A stretch of DNA of 64,000 nucleotides, from assembly GCF_004323635.1 (NCBI RefSeq), contig NZ_CP036515.1:1123501-1187500 (forward strand). The letters are read 5' to 3'. Source of the stretch: Lichenihabitans psoromatis (GTDB taxonomy: Bacteria > Pseudomonadota > Alphaproteobacteria > Rhizobiales > Beijerinckiaceae). This document shows positions 17,901 through 27,600 of this stretch, in pieces. The notes beneath the pieces are model-generated. The model was not told the origin of the DNA and ran no database searches. It saw only the letters and a program-made list of their open reading frames with translations. A program made the position numbers and the translations under genes. Numbering within the stretch: the stretch's first letter is position 1; each line of letters starts with the position of its first letter.

Positions 17901-20474
17901 GGCAAGGCGCAATTCGGCATCGGCCTGAATGCCCGCGACGGTGTTACGAAGGCTGGCGCAACTCGGCGTCGGCTGATGCGCGGCATAATCGGGGCCGACA
18001 CGCTGGAGCGGCTCGTAGCCGATGCTCCACCTCTGTTCCTCGTCTCGGTCGCGCAGGAAGAAGAAGGGGCCGCGCATCTGCAGCGGGTCGGTCAGCTTCT
18101 TGGAGATGTCGACGCCATGGCTGCCGCGCGCCGAGCCGTCGATCGCCGAATGGCCGCGCCCGTCGGGCAGCAGATCGGCCGTCATGAACCCGTTGGACAG
18201 GCTGAACTTGGCTGGCGCGGTCAGGAAGAAGTCCGGCCGCGCCATTGTCTCGGTCACGGCCGAGGGTCTGCGCCGATCCCACCGTCGCCCAACCAGATAG
18301 GCGATGGCCAGCGCCGCGATCCCGGCCACCCCATAGGCCATGACAAGGCTGTCGACCGGTCCCGACAGGGCGGGTGTCTTGGCGCGAATCTGCTCCGCCC
18401 CGGTCCAGGCCGTGTCCCACTCGGGACCATGCGGAATGTAGAACGGGATCAACAAGGGTGCCCAGGTGGCGAACCGGCGGATGCCGGTCGGGATGATCCG
18501 GGTGCGCGCCGCATGGCCGGCGAACCGCGCGGCTGCCTCATCGGCCCGGTCGCCGCCGATGAAGGTGAGATTGACGAGGGTCGCGACCCGCAGGCCCATA
18601 TGATCGAACCAGATCAGCACGCGCAGCCAGTCATAGGCCAAAAGGCCGGTGAACAGCGCGAGGCTCCACAAGCGGAAATCATGTTGCGGCAAGGTCACGT
18701 TGGCGGCGGTCGCCGCGATGGTGCGGACGAGCCCATCCTGATTGTACCAAGCGGGATCCGGTGACTGGCGCAGGAACGAATTGATGATCGGGGCCATCCA
18801 GAGCCCCCAACGGAGCACCCGCACGGCTTGCTCGACGAGGCTCTCGAAGCCTTTGGGGCTGATCAATTGTTTCAGCGGCGTCAGACTGCGACCGATCAGG
18901 GCCGCGAGCACGAAATAGTTGATGCTGAACAGCGGGGCCGCGATCGACCAGTTGATGACGCCCGACAGTGACTCGTCGTAGAAGAGTTTGACGCCGCCGG
19001 CCGCATGGCCGAGGTCGATCGTGCCCCATTTGTTGAACAGGGGATAGACCGCGAAGGTGCCGTCCGGGTGGCCCGTGAGGCTGACATAGGACCAGAACTT
19101 GGTCGCCACCACGACGAGTTGCGGCGCATCGAAATACCAGCCGAGCGATCCGCCGACGAGGCCGCCGAGCAACAGCCCAAGACCATAGATGCGCCAGGTT
19201 TCCATCACGGCACGCTGCCGACTGGCCCGGCCGATCAGGTCGGCCGCAAGATCGACGCCGCCATAGGCGAGCGCCCCGATCAGGAACGTGACCAGAAACC
19301 GATTGAGGCCGTCCTGGCTGCTCAAGCCGGCCGAGAGCGCAAGCGCCGCCCCCAGCCCGACGACGGCGCCGCGCCAATAGGCACGCGGGGCGCCATAGGC
19401 GTCGCGCAGGCGGCCGAAGAACGGCGGCGTTCCGTCGGCGCTCGCCACGATGGTGCCGGCCAGCGGGAACAGCAGCGCGCCGCCAATGAGGCCGGCGAGC
19501 CAAGGCATGGCTTGCATGAACGTCACGATGCCGGGTGTTTGCAGAATAGCACCCGCGGCCAGCAGCAACGCCATGAACGTGCCGCCATAAATGCCGCCCT
19601 TGGTCAACCCGCCCCGCCAATGGCGCGACAAGGTCGCGAAGGTCGGAGGCATGCGGCCGAGCGCGTCGATCGCGAGGCCGGTCACAATGAAGACGAGCGC
19701 CCAGAGGCCCGCTTGCGAGAGCGTGGCGGCGACGACCGCCAGCAGGTCCTGCACCATAGGGCCGCCACCCGGGACAACTTGGTTGAGATCTGCCAGCAGC
19801 GGCGTCAAGGCCGCATGGATCGCACTGCCGATCAGCAAGACATGCACACGCGGGTCGCGGGGCAGCGTCCCCGTGACGAGCAGGCGCAGGATGCCTGTCA
19901 GCATTTCGACGAAGACGACAAGCACGACGGCGCGCCCGATCACGGCCCGGACCGCATCGTCGACCGCACCCTTGAGCGTCAGCCAGAACCCCAGCCGCCG
20001 CATCAGCACCTCGCTGCCGACCAGCAGCATCAGATTAAAGAGGAGCGGCAGCAGGACCGCGGCAGTCGCCTCGCGCAACGCGATGTGGCGGCGCGTGCGG
20101 ACGAGGGTCGCGGCGGCCGCGAGCCCGTAGAGCAAAACCATGACGCCGGAGCCGACATTGGTGAGCCCGAGTACGTCGGTCCACGTGTCCGGCACCTGCC
20201 AAACCCGATAGGCGTCGTTCCGTGCATGCGCCAGAAGGCCAAGCGCGACGATATCGATGGCGGCTTCGATCAGTGTCGGCAGGCGACCCGAGACGCGCCG
20301 CTGCAGAAGTGCCAGTCCGGCGGCGCCGAGCGCAACGGCGGCGACGAGCGCGAGTGGGGGTGGAAGCAGCAAAGCACCGAGCGCCGAGAAGACCAGCATC
20401 GCGGCCGCGAGCGGCGCTAAGCCGTCGCTGTTCGGCGTGGTCGCGCTCTGTGCCTCTGCCATTCTCTGATCCAT
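14976..20474 (-). CDS. Giant membrane-anchored GH94-type protein, cyclic beta-1,2-glucan synthase C-terminal-like
   Basis: About 1832 residues. The N-terminal ~760 residues are polytopic membrane helices. Two glycosyltransferase-36-type beta-sandwich repeats follow, and then an (alpha/alpha)6 barrel with the GH94 signature GTGDWNDG at 1534-1541 (general acid by family analogy Asp1540) and GQYSHGVSW (151-159 into that barrel tail). GH94 enzymes are phosphorylases; in NdvB/Cgs this domain trims the chain to set ring size. NdvB is about 2800 residues and starts with a GT84 transferase, and I see no GT84 motif here. I chose ATG 20474 (MDQRMAEAQ). GTG 20477, TTG 20558 and ATG 20462 are alternatives. 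Confidence 0.82.
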   Translation of the reverse strand: MDQRMAEAQSATTPNSDGLAPLAAAMLVFSALGALLLPPPLALVAAVALGAAGLALLQRRVSGRLPTLIEAAIDIVALGLLAHARNDAYRVWQVPDTWTDVLGLTNVGSGVMVLLYGLAAAATLVRTRRHIALREATAAVLLPLLFNLMLLVGSEVLMRRLGFWLTLKGAVDDAVRAVIGRAVVLVVFVEMLTGILRLLVTGTLPRDPRVHVLLIGSAIHAALTPLLADLNQVVPGGGPMVQDLLAVVAATLSQAGLWALVFIVTGLAIDALGRMPPTFATLSRHWRGGLTKGGIYGGTFMALLLAAGAILQTPGIVTFMQAMPWLAGLIGGALLFPLAGTIVASADGTPPFFGRLRDAYGAPRAYWRGAVVGLGAALALSAGLSSQDGLNRFLVTFLIGALAYGGVDLAADLIGRASRQRAVMETWRIYGLGLLLGGLVGGSLGWYFDAPQLVVVATKFWSYVSLTGHPDGTFAVYPLFNKWGTIDLGHAAGGVKLFYDESLSGVINWSIAAPLFSINYFVLAALIGRSLTPLKQLISPKGFESLVEQAVRVLRWGLWMAPIINSFLRQSPDPAWYNQDGLVRTIAATAANVTLPQHDFRLWSLALFTGLLAYDWLRVLIWFDHMGLRVATLVNLTFIGGDRADEAAARFAGHAARTRIIPTGIRRFATWAPLLIPFYIPHGPEWDTAWTGAEQIRAKTPALSGPVDSLVMAYGVAGIAALAIAYLVGRRWDRRRPSAVTETMARPDFFLTAPAKFSLSNGFMTADLLPDGRGHSAIDGSARGSHGVDISKKLTDPLQMRGPFFFLRDRDEEQRWSIGYEPLQRVGPDYAAHQPTPSCASLRNTVAGIQADAELRLAEEETIEFWTIRLTNTEARPRRLSLASFREIAVHELGAYARDPDFNALHVETWFMSSLNGLFIRNRLLRAAGRMSPEIYFHAVRTGDGARLTGYEDSRTRFLGQTGIRDPQGLAETAPRQIDDEGSLYTFDPAASLTVAIDLPPGGQCELLFVTGRANDEQHAAEIVAHHLKVARPTPAALAAVWMRTRHIDPLPPKPATAWPFSFRKNGTELHLTEATPRPWAHVLANTTGFGTVVSNEGEIHSFNANARQNALTPFRFESVPVSNQGQAIYVVDLETGEADTAGFVPFRRADATHRVTYGLGSVTFAQQRGETELLLTVFVLPDAPADIRILTVKNNATRNRRFRIVPYFDIALDESPEDSLGKLEASRDEQTEALLFTNPRNDFFKGWAFAATSLTAPVSETVRARFLGGAGRDLTNPFMVENGVPDSSIDDDGRCAATFSGLIEVPAGGETEVVVVLGQGESRTEALTLAAALCDLASARSAMQATRAWWAERLNDISIETNNPAFDRLVNHWLPYQVLASRLWGRNGPNQRGGAYGFRDQLQDVLPFLFFDPHLTRRQIVFHAGAQFPEGDVFKWWHVAPDGRTGLGQRTRASDPHLWLPYVLVRYIEATSDTTVLDETAAYLEGPAVPDGTVDLLIAPRLSLETGDVYDHCIRAIDYTLARMGPHGLPLVGTGDWNDGVDAVGPAGKGESLWLSFFLHDILVRFAPIAQARQGDAAAQRLLDAAAALKLAIAGAWTSDHFVFDYDDAGEVLDPFSMMTAAWPALSSGAVDPARALTALEHGLSALEKPHRILLLAPPFDEQSKPYPGRIADYPPGVRENGGQYSHGVSWTVDAYMRLAEDAKRRGDTDLAAHLVGRAFETWCAISPLGKTEGKELAIYGLAPHQQPADIYDGPGYEGRGGWSWYTGSAARMLSAAYAVIGLEVRNGQVVVPDDLFAARGGLSIKTLCIKGKYHRAPLREGDDPVRTAAQ

Positions 20475-20661
20475 CACGCCGCCTTTGACCCATGCCTCCG
20501 AGTTGCTGGTCGCGACTCGGAACAGCCCGTTGTCAGCAACGTAAAGCCTCGACGCCAAAGCGAAACAATCAATCGATGGCGATACCCATGCTGCGGACGA
20601 CGGAACCAGAGCCCGACGACCGTGACGCTATCGTGAAGTCCGGCCGCCAACCAACCATAAG

Positions 20662-21969
20662 CTAGACAAGAACCGCCTGGACCTTGCGGCCGGAGTCGCC
20701 AAAGACGCGGAGATAGCGGTCGATCTCGCGCTTGTCGCCGCTCGCCTTCATGGGATTGTCCGACAGTTTCACGGCCGGATGCCCGTCGGCGTCGACGACT
20801 TTGCAGACGAGCGAGATCGCCTTGAGCCGGTCGTTCGGCGTCGGGGCACAATCGCGGAAGTCGTTGGTCAGGTTGGTGCCCCACCCGAAACTCATATTGA
20901 CCCGGCCGCGAAAGTAACGGTGCGTCTCCTCGATCGTGTCGACGTCGAGCGCGTCCGAGAAGACGAGGCGCTTGTCGCGCGGATCCCGCCCCATCGCGTT
21001 CCACCAGGCGATGATGCGCTCGCCGCCTTCGATCGGGGGCGCCGAATCGGGTCGAAATCCGGTCCAATCGGCCACCCATTCGGGCGCATCGCGCAAGAAA
21101 GAGGCCGTGCCGAACGTGTCGGGCAGCACGATCAGCAGGTTGCTGCCGTAGTAGGTTTGCCAATCCGCCAGCACCCGATAGGGCGACAGGCGCAAGGCTT
21201 CGTCGTCGGGCGCAAGAGCCGCCAGCACCATCGGCAGTTCATGGGCATTGGTGCCAATCGCCACGAGATCGTTGTTCATCGCCAGCAGCACGTTGCTCGA
21301 GCCCGTGAAGGCGGTTCCGAGCCCCTCTTTCAGCGCCTCGACGCACCAGCTCTGCCACAAAAATCCGTGCCGCCGCCGTGAGCCGAAATCCGAGATGCTG
21401 AGGTCGGGCAATTGGCGCAGCCGCTCGACCTTGGACCAGAGCTTGGTCTTGGCACGCGCATAAAGCACGTCGAGCTCGAAACGGCCGAGCCCCTTGAGGG
21501 CGGCGCGGGACCGTAGTTCGTTGATGATCGCGAGGGCGGGGATCTCCCACATGGTGGTTTCGGTCCATGGCCCCTCGAAGGTCAGGACGAATTGCCCATC
21601 CTCCTTGCGAAGATCATAGGCCGGCAACGCGAAATCGTTGAACCAGGCGAGGAAGTCGGGATGGAAAATCTGCCGCTGGCCGTAAAAGCTGTTCCCGGCG
21701 AGCCAGATCTGTTCCTTTTTGGTGACGCGGAGGCTGCGGGCATGATCGAGCTGCTCGCGGAGCTCGGTCTCGTCGATCTCATCCGCGATCCGCACCGACG
21801 ACGTTCGGTTCCGGACCGAAAACGTGACGCGGCGATCTCGGTAGAGACCCCAGATCATTTGCAGCATCAGCAATTTGTAAAAGTCGGTGTCGAGCAGGCT
21901 CCGGATGATCGGATCGAGCTTCCAGGTGTGATCATACACCCGCTTGGCGATGTCGGTGGTGGTGGCCAT
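20662..21969 (-). CDS. pncB: Nicotinate phosphoribosyltransferase
   Basis: Cytoplasmic NAD-salvage enzyme that joins nicotinate and PRPP, with ATP hydrolysis, to nicotinate mononucleotide. The 435 residues match the PncB family: [10 protein letters not shown] near the N-terminus (28-37), [10 protein letters not shown] (194-203) in the active-site region that contains the phosphorylatable histidine in homologues, [11 protein letters not shown], and a C-terminal [13 protein letters not shown] segment. The start ATG 21969 gives the typical N-terminus. It is preceded by 187 nt and followed by 257 nt without other genes. It is a single-gene transcription unit next to the cold shock gene. Confidence 0.95.
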   Translation of the reverse strand: MATTTDIAKRVYDHTWKLDPIIRSLLDTDFYKLLMLQMIWGLYRDRRVTFSVRNRTSSVRIADEIDETELREQLDHARSLRVTKKEQIWLAGNSFYGQRQIFHPDFLAWFNDFALPAYDLRKEDGQFVLTFEGPWTETTMWEIPALAIINELRSRAALKGLGRFELDVLYARAKTKLWSKVERLRQLPDLSISDFGSRRRHGFLWQSWCVEALKEGLGTAFTGSSNVLLAMNNDLVAIGTNAHELPMVLAALAPDDEALRLSPYRVLADWQTYYGSNLLIVLPDTFGTASFLRDAPEWVADWTGFRPDSAPPIEGGERIIAWWNAMGRDPRDKRLVFSDALDVDTIEETHRYFRGRVNMSFGWGTNLTNDFRDCAPTPNDRLKAISLVCKVVDADGHPAVKLSDNPMKASGDKREIDRYLRVFGDSGRKVQAVLV

Positions 21970-22226
21970 GATGGTTCCGCTGCATCGGTCGCATCAGCGA
22001 ACCGAGCCCTCGCCTTACCGCCTCGGCGCACCGTCGACGACGCGCGGCCTGCCGTCCAGGCCGACGACGAAGCTGCTTGTCGCGTATCGGACAGGCCACG
22101 GCTCCGTCAAGCCACAAGGCTCCGTATGGAAAACACCCGACCGATGACGCCATCGACGCCGCCGCAAAACAGCCGCGCCGATCGTTGATAGGTTGCTGAC
22201 CCGAAAGGGCGGCGCTGCAGCCGAGC

Positions 22227-22430
22227 TTAAGCGACCTGCAGGTTGACCGCGGAGGTCTTGCCGCGATCGGCCTTCAATTCGAAGGAGACTTCCTGACCCT
22301 CATTGAGCGTTTTCAGGCCGGCGGCTTCGACAGCGGAGACGTGGACGAACACGTCTTTGCCCCCGTCCGAGGGCTGGATGAACCCATAGCCGCGGATGCT
22401 ATCAAACCACTTCACGATACCTTTTTGCAT
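22227..22430 (-). CDS. Cold shock protein CspA family
   Basis: A 67-residue single cold-shock domain (OB-fold) that binds single-stranded RNA/DNA. It has the RNP1-like GYGFIQ (14-19) and RNP2 DVFVHVS motifs and the conserved N-terminus [11 protein letters not shown]. An AAGGA six nt before the ATG at 22430 serves as ribosome binding site. The ~206-nt gap to mnmA (22431-22636) is shared by the two divergent genes and could hold a structured csp leader; no defined element is visible. Confidence 0.95.
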   Translation of the reverse strand: MQKGIVKWFDSIRGYGFIQPSDGGKDVFVHVSAVEAAGLKTLNEGQEVSFELKADRGKTSAVNLQVA

Positions 22431-22636
22431 AGTCTGTCCTTATCGAAGGGCGTCCCGACGCAGCGACCAAGCAGCCGGGAACTCGAGTCGCCCACCCTGA
22501 AGCACGGCATGTGGGCCAGTTCGGATCGATTTCAACCCGGACCAAACGGCGCGACAGACGCATCGGGGCGTACCCCTGGAAGTTCCGACTGAAACCCGTT
22601 ACATCACCGTCTTCATTCCACCTGCCGAAACCCACT

Positions 22637-23875
22637 ATGATGATCGACCATCCCCTCAATTCCCTCGGCTTGCCGAAGGCCCCCGCCGAAACGCGGGTCG
22701 TCGTCGCCATGTCGGGCGGCGTCGACTCATCGGTCGTCGCGGCCCTGCTGGCGCAGCAGGGCTATGAGGTCATCGGGGTGACGCTGCAGCTCTACGATCA
22801 CGGCGCGGCCGTCGAGCGCAAAGGATCCTGCTGCGCGGGACGCGACATCCACGATGCGCGCGCCGTGGCGGAGCGGCTCGGCATTCCGCATTACGTGCTC
22901 GACTATGAAAGCCGCTTCAAGGCCAAGGTAATAGACAGCTTCGCCGACAGCTATCTCCGAGGCGAGACGCCGATCCCTTGCGTCAGCTGCAACCAGCACA
23001 TCAAATTCGCCGATCTGTTCGAGACCGCCCGCGATCTCAATGCGGACGTGCTGGCGACGGGGCATTACGTCTCCTCCCGCAGCGTCGACGGCAAGCAGGC
23101 CTTGTTTCGGGCGCGCGACGCGGATCGCGACCAGAGCTACTTTCTGTTCGCGACGACGGACGCGCAGCTCGAGCTGTTGCGCTTTCCGCTTGGTGACATG
23201 ATGAAGCCGGAGGTGCGCGGACACGCCCGCGCCTTCGGGCTTGCGATCGCCGAGAAGCAGGACAGCCAGGACATCTGCTTCGTGCCCACCGGGCGCTACG
23301 CCGATTTGATCGAGCGGTTGCGCCCGGGCGCCGCGACGGCTGGCGACATCGTCCATCTTGATGGACGCGTGCTCGGCCGACATGCCGGCATTCTTCACTA
23401 CACCATCGGACAGAGACGCGGCCTGGGGCTCTCCACCGCGAGCGGCCCATCGGCCGAACCGCTGTTCGTCGTGCAACTCGACGCAGCCCAGGCGCGCGTC
23501 GTCGTCGGCCCGCGCGAGGCGCTCGCGACCCGAGCCGTGCGGTTGCGCGACATCAACTGGATTGGACCGGACAGCTTTGCCGCCCTGGCGGACGCCGATA
23601 CCGAGATCGCTGTGCGGCTCCGTTCCACACGGGCGCCGGTGCCGGCGACCTTGGGGGTTGTCGACGGACAGCCGATCGTGACCTTGCTGGCGCATGAGGA
23701 TGGCGTCTCGCCCGGGCAAGCCTGTGTTTTCTACGCCTCCACGGCGGGCGATGCCCGTGTCTGGGGCGGCGGCACCATCATGTCGACGGTCGCGGCCGTC
23801 ACCGCACCCTCGCGCGCATCCGCCCCATCCCGCCTCGAAACGGCGGATGGCGCTGGCCGTCTCGCCGCCGGATGA
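22637..23875 (+). CDS. mnmA: tRNA-specific 2-thiouridylase MnmA
   Basis: Thiolates U34 of tRNA-Lys/Glu/Gln wobble positions using sulfur relayed from cysteine desulfurase. It has 412 residues from ATG 22637 (a second ATG at 22640). The PP-loop ATP motif SGGVDSS is at 26-32, the nucleophilic cysteine Cys118 in SCNQHIKF, and the persulfide cysteine Cys214 in DICFVP. An additional Cys65-Cys66 pair ([12 protein letters not shown]) is typical of alphaproteobacterial members. An upstream in-frame extension to 22511 is open but precedes the family N-terminus. Its stop overlaps the next start (ATGA). Confidence 0.96.
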   Translation: MMIDHPLNSLGLPKAPAETRVVVAMSGGVDSSVVAALLAQQGYEVIGVTLQLYDHGAAVERKGSCCAGRDIHDARAVAERLGIPHYVLDYESRFKAKVIDSFADSYLRGETPIPCVSCNQHIKFADLFETARDLNADVLATGHYVSSRSVDGKQALFRARDADRDQSYFLFATTDAQLELLRFPLGDMMKPEVRGHARAFGLAIAEKQDSQDICFVPTGRYADLIERLRPGAATAGDIVHLDGRVLGRHAGILHYTIGQRRGLGLSTASGPSAEPLFVVQLDAAQARVVVGPREALATRAVRLRDINWIGPDSFAALADADTEIAVRLRSTRAPVPATLGVVDGQPIVTLLAHEDGVSPGQACVFYASTAGDARVWGGGTIMSTVAAVTAPSRASAPSRLETADGAGRLAAG

Positions 23876-24543
23876 ACGCACCGGACGGCCATAAGCCCGA
23901 CCACAGCACCATCCGCGACAGCCAACAGGTCGTCTCGGCCTATGCGCGCTGGGCTCCGATCTATGATCTTGCCTTCACGGCCGTGATGCGGGCCGGTCGA
24001 AAGGCCGCGGTCGCGGCGGTGGCCGAACCGGGGCAGCTGATTCTCGATGTTGGGGTCGGCACCGGGCTCGAATTGCCGATGTTTCCACTCGGCTGCCGGG
24101 TCGTCGGCATCGATCTCGCCGAACCCATGCTGCGCCGGGCCGGCGAGCGGGTGCGGCGCGACAATCTTGCCGGGGTCGAGGGGCTTGCGGTCATGGACGC
24201 GACCCGGATGGCCTTCGCGGACGCGAGCTTCGATGCCGCGATCGTGCCTTATGTGCTGACCGTGGTCCCGGACCCGACCGCCATGATGGATGAGATCAGC
24301 CGCGTCATCCGGCCCGGCGGCAGCATCGTGCTGGTCAATCATTTCGGGGCCGAGGCCGGGCTGCTGAAACCGATCGAAGCTTGGCTTGGCCAGCGCAGCG
24401 CCTCACTCGGTTGGCATCCGCAATTCCCCTTCAGCGTTCTCGGAAACTGGGTGGTGGCGCAGCGCAACATCGAGATGCTCGACCGCCGTCAAATCGGGCC
24501 GCTTGGGCTGTTCACCGTCGTGCGTCTTCGCAAGACGCGTTAA
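23872..24543 (+). CDS. Class I SAM methyltransferase, PmtA-like (phosphatidylethanolamine N-methyltransferase)
   Basis: A 223-residue SAM-dependent methyltransferase with the binding loop [12 protein letters not shown] (58-69), the acidic strand end [11 protein letters not shown] and a post-motif [12 protein letters not shown]. The N-terminal [12 protein letters not shown] and the GTGLELP loop resemble the Rhodobacter/rhizobial PmtA group, which makes phosphatidylcholine by successive methylation of phosphatidylethanolamine at the inner membrane. A UbiE-like or other small-molecule methyltransferase is the main alternative. The start ATG 23872 overlaps the mnmA stop by 4 nt, so it is co-transcribed and coupled. 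Confidence 0.75.
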   Translation: MNAPDGHKPDHSTIRDSQQVVSAYARWAPIYDLAFTAVMRAGRKAAVAAVAEPGQLILDVGVGTGLELPMFPLGCRVVGIDLAEPMLRRAGERVRRDNLAGVEGLAVMDATRMAFADASFDAAIVPYVLTVVPDPTAMMDEISRVIRPGGSIVLVNHFGAEAGLLKPIEAWLGQRSASLGWHPQFPFSVLGNWVVAQRNIEMLDRRQIGPLGLFTVVRLRKTR

Positions 24544-24663
24544 TCCGAAAAGCTCGTCTCGGCGTTTAAACGACGCGTTTGCAATGCCGCCGCAAAAGCG
24601 TCCGATCGGCATGGAAACTTGCTATAAGGCCGGCAGCCGCCCCCAAACCAAATCGACGGACAC

Positions 24664-27600
24664 TTGCGCGACAGCCTCACTGTTCTTGCCATTCTGCTGA
24701 TCGCGGTCCTGACGACCGCGCTCGTCGGTCCTTATTTCGTCGATTGGAACGGGCATCGGGGCGAGATCGAAGCACGGTTGTCGAGCCTGCTCGGGGCGAA
24801 GGTCGAGATCACTGGCCCGATCGACGTCAAACTGCTGCCACGACCGATCTTTCGGCTCCAAGGCCTGACCGTATCGGGCGGATCGGCCCGCGCGGCGCGG
24901 GTCTCGGCCGAGCGGGTCGATGTCGAACTCGCCCTGACGGCGTTGCTGCGCGGCGACATCCAACTGATCGACGCCGACCTCACCCGACCCCACGTGACGC
25001 TTGCGATCGCGCCGGATCGCTCCATCGCGGTACCGGACTTCAACGGCGCCGACGCCAGTCGGGTCATCCTCAGCCACCTTGCTGTCCACGATGGCATAAT
25101 CGACTTCGTGGGCCAGGACGGGTTTGCGATCGGCGGCATCGAGGGCGAGGGGGGTGCCGAAACCTTGGCCGGGCCGTTCAAATTCGCCGGGCGGGTCGAT
25201 ACGGCGCGCGGGGCGCTCGGCTTCCGGGTCGCGACCAGCGCGGTCGAAGGGCACGCGCTCCGACTGAAGGCGACGATCGATCCTTTGAACGGCTCTCCGA
25301 AGACGGAGCTCGAAGGCACGGTCGTGAGCACAGCGGCGCCGGACCGTGCGGCCGCGCTATCGTTCGACGGGATGGTGACCGCTACGGGCGAAGTTCCGCT
25401 GCGCGACACGCAATCCGTCATCCCGTGGCGGCTCGGCGCCAAATTGCAGGCGGATGGCCAGCAGATCGCCATCAGCGACATCGACCTGAGGGCGGGGACC
25501 GACGGCCGCGCGCTGGCCGCGACGGGCACCGGACGGGTGGATCTTGCCACGGCGCGTGCGGCGCAGCTGACCTTGAAGGCGCGGCAAGTCGATCTTGGTA
25601 AACTGGCCGTCACGGGTGCCGACCAGGACACCAGCACGGACCCGATCGCGGATCGCTTGGCGGCTCTGGCGCGATTCGTGAACAGCGACGATCCGTTCGC
25701 CGGCCTCCCGTTTCCGGTGACGGTCGATTATGCGGTCGACACGCTGGTATTCGGCAATCAGACCTACGCCAATCTCAACGGCACAACGACGCTCGCGGCG
25801 GGACAGCCGATTACGGGTTGGACGGCGATCGAGTCGGGTGATGGATCGCGGGTCCGGTTCGAGGGGAGTTTCGAGCCAGGCGCGGCGGCCGTGTTCAAAG
25901 GACGGCTCGACGCCGCCAGTCGCGATCTCGAGCGATTCGCCGATGGCCTCGCGCCCGACCTGCCGGATGTCGCGGACTGGTTGAAACTGTCGCTGCCGGT
26001 CAAGACCTTTGCGTTTACGGGCGCGGTCGAGCTGTCGAAGATCGGGGTCGCGGCCCATGATGCTGCGATCACGATCGATCGATCGATATTCGGCGGCACC
26101 ATCACGCTGACCCGCGCGGTGGGCGATGATCGGGCGCGGCTTTTCGCCGATCTCACCTCCGATGCGCTCGATCTCGATGCCCTGCCCGATTGGCGCAATA
26201 CGGCGCAAGCCGCATCGGCGCTCGATCTCTCGCTCAGCCTCTCGGCCCGGGCGCTCCGCCTCGCCCGCACCGATGTCGGCGCCGTGGATGCGGGCCGAAT
26301 CGCCCTGCAGTTGCACAAGACCGGCTCTGCCGTGACGCTCGATCGGCTGTCGCTCGCCGATCTTGGGAGCGCCACCGCGGACCTGACGGGCCACAGCGAC
26401 GGCCGGACCGCCCACCTCGAAGGTCGCTTCGATGCGCGAAAGCTCGGCGACCTCGCCAAGCTGATCGACCGGATCGCGCCCGGTGCCGCCACCGACGCCC
26501 TCGCGGCCCGCTCGGACGTGCTGTCGCCTGCGCTGCTACAGGTCTCGGTGGACGCCGCCATCGATCCGGACGGAACCCTGGTGCCCGTCGCCTTGTCGCT
26601 CGATGGCACAGCCGCCGGCACGAAGCTCGGGCTTCACCTCAAGCCCGATGCCACATCCTCGTTCACGCCTGACAAGGGCGCCCGACCGCCCTTCACGGCG
26701 ACGCTGCTGCTCGACGCGCCGGAATCGGGCGCCCTGCTTCGGCAACTCGGCATCCAGACATTGCCCGCAACCGCCATCGGGCACGGCAAGGTGGATGCGT
26801 CCGCGCATGTCGGCGCCTCCGGCACGTTGGACGGCGCGGTCGCGGTGACGCTTGGGGATACGAAGCTGAGTTTCGCGGGTCGCGGCAACCTTGGCGGAGA
26901 GATGACCGGTCATTTGACCATGAAAGCTCCGAACGTCGCGCCAGCCCTGCGGGCCGTGATGCTGGCTTCACCCGAACCCGGCGCGATCTGGCCGGCCGAT
27001 GCGGACGCGATCGTGATCTGGCGTGACGGCAAGGTGGTGACCAAGGGGCTGACGGCTCGCCTCCTCGGTCAGCGTGTCAGCGGCGATCTGTCGTTCGTGC
27101 CGTCAGGCGACCATGCGGCCGCGCCGTCGCCAAAGCTTGAAGCCGCAACGCAACCGGCCGCGCTGACCGGCGCCTTGACGATCGACCGGGTGCCGCTCGA
27201 CAGTCTGGTCGGATTGGTGCTCGGCCCGCTGCCGCAGCCAAAAGCCGGAGCCTTTTGGCTCGATACGCCATTCGGGCCGAGTTCCCTGACGCTGCCGAGG
27301 ACCAACCTCGCCGTCACGATCGACACATTGTCGCTCACCGCCACCCTCGCGGCACAAAACGCCAAGATGGGGTTGCGGCTGACGCCGGGCGTGCTGACGT
27401 TGAGCGACCTGACCGCGACCCTCGGCGACGGGCAAATCGGTGCCAACGTCACCGTGCGACGAGATGGACCAGCCGCATCCGTCGCGGGTCGGGTGGAGTG
27501 GTCCGGTCAACCTCTCGGCACGCCGAGCCTCGGCGGACGCAGCGATGCGACGCTCGATCTCGCCGGGACGGGCGCGACGGAGGCGGCCCTCGTGGCCAGC

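Noticed and set aside
15792..18764. Plus-strand open frame of about 990 codons opposite the GH94 gene
   Set aside because: Composition is Arg/Gly/Gln-rich with no motif; the minus strand carries the clear GH94 signature.
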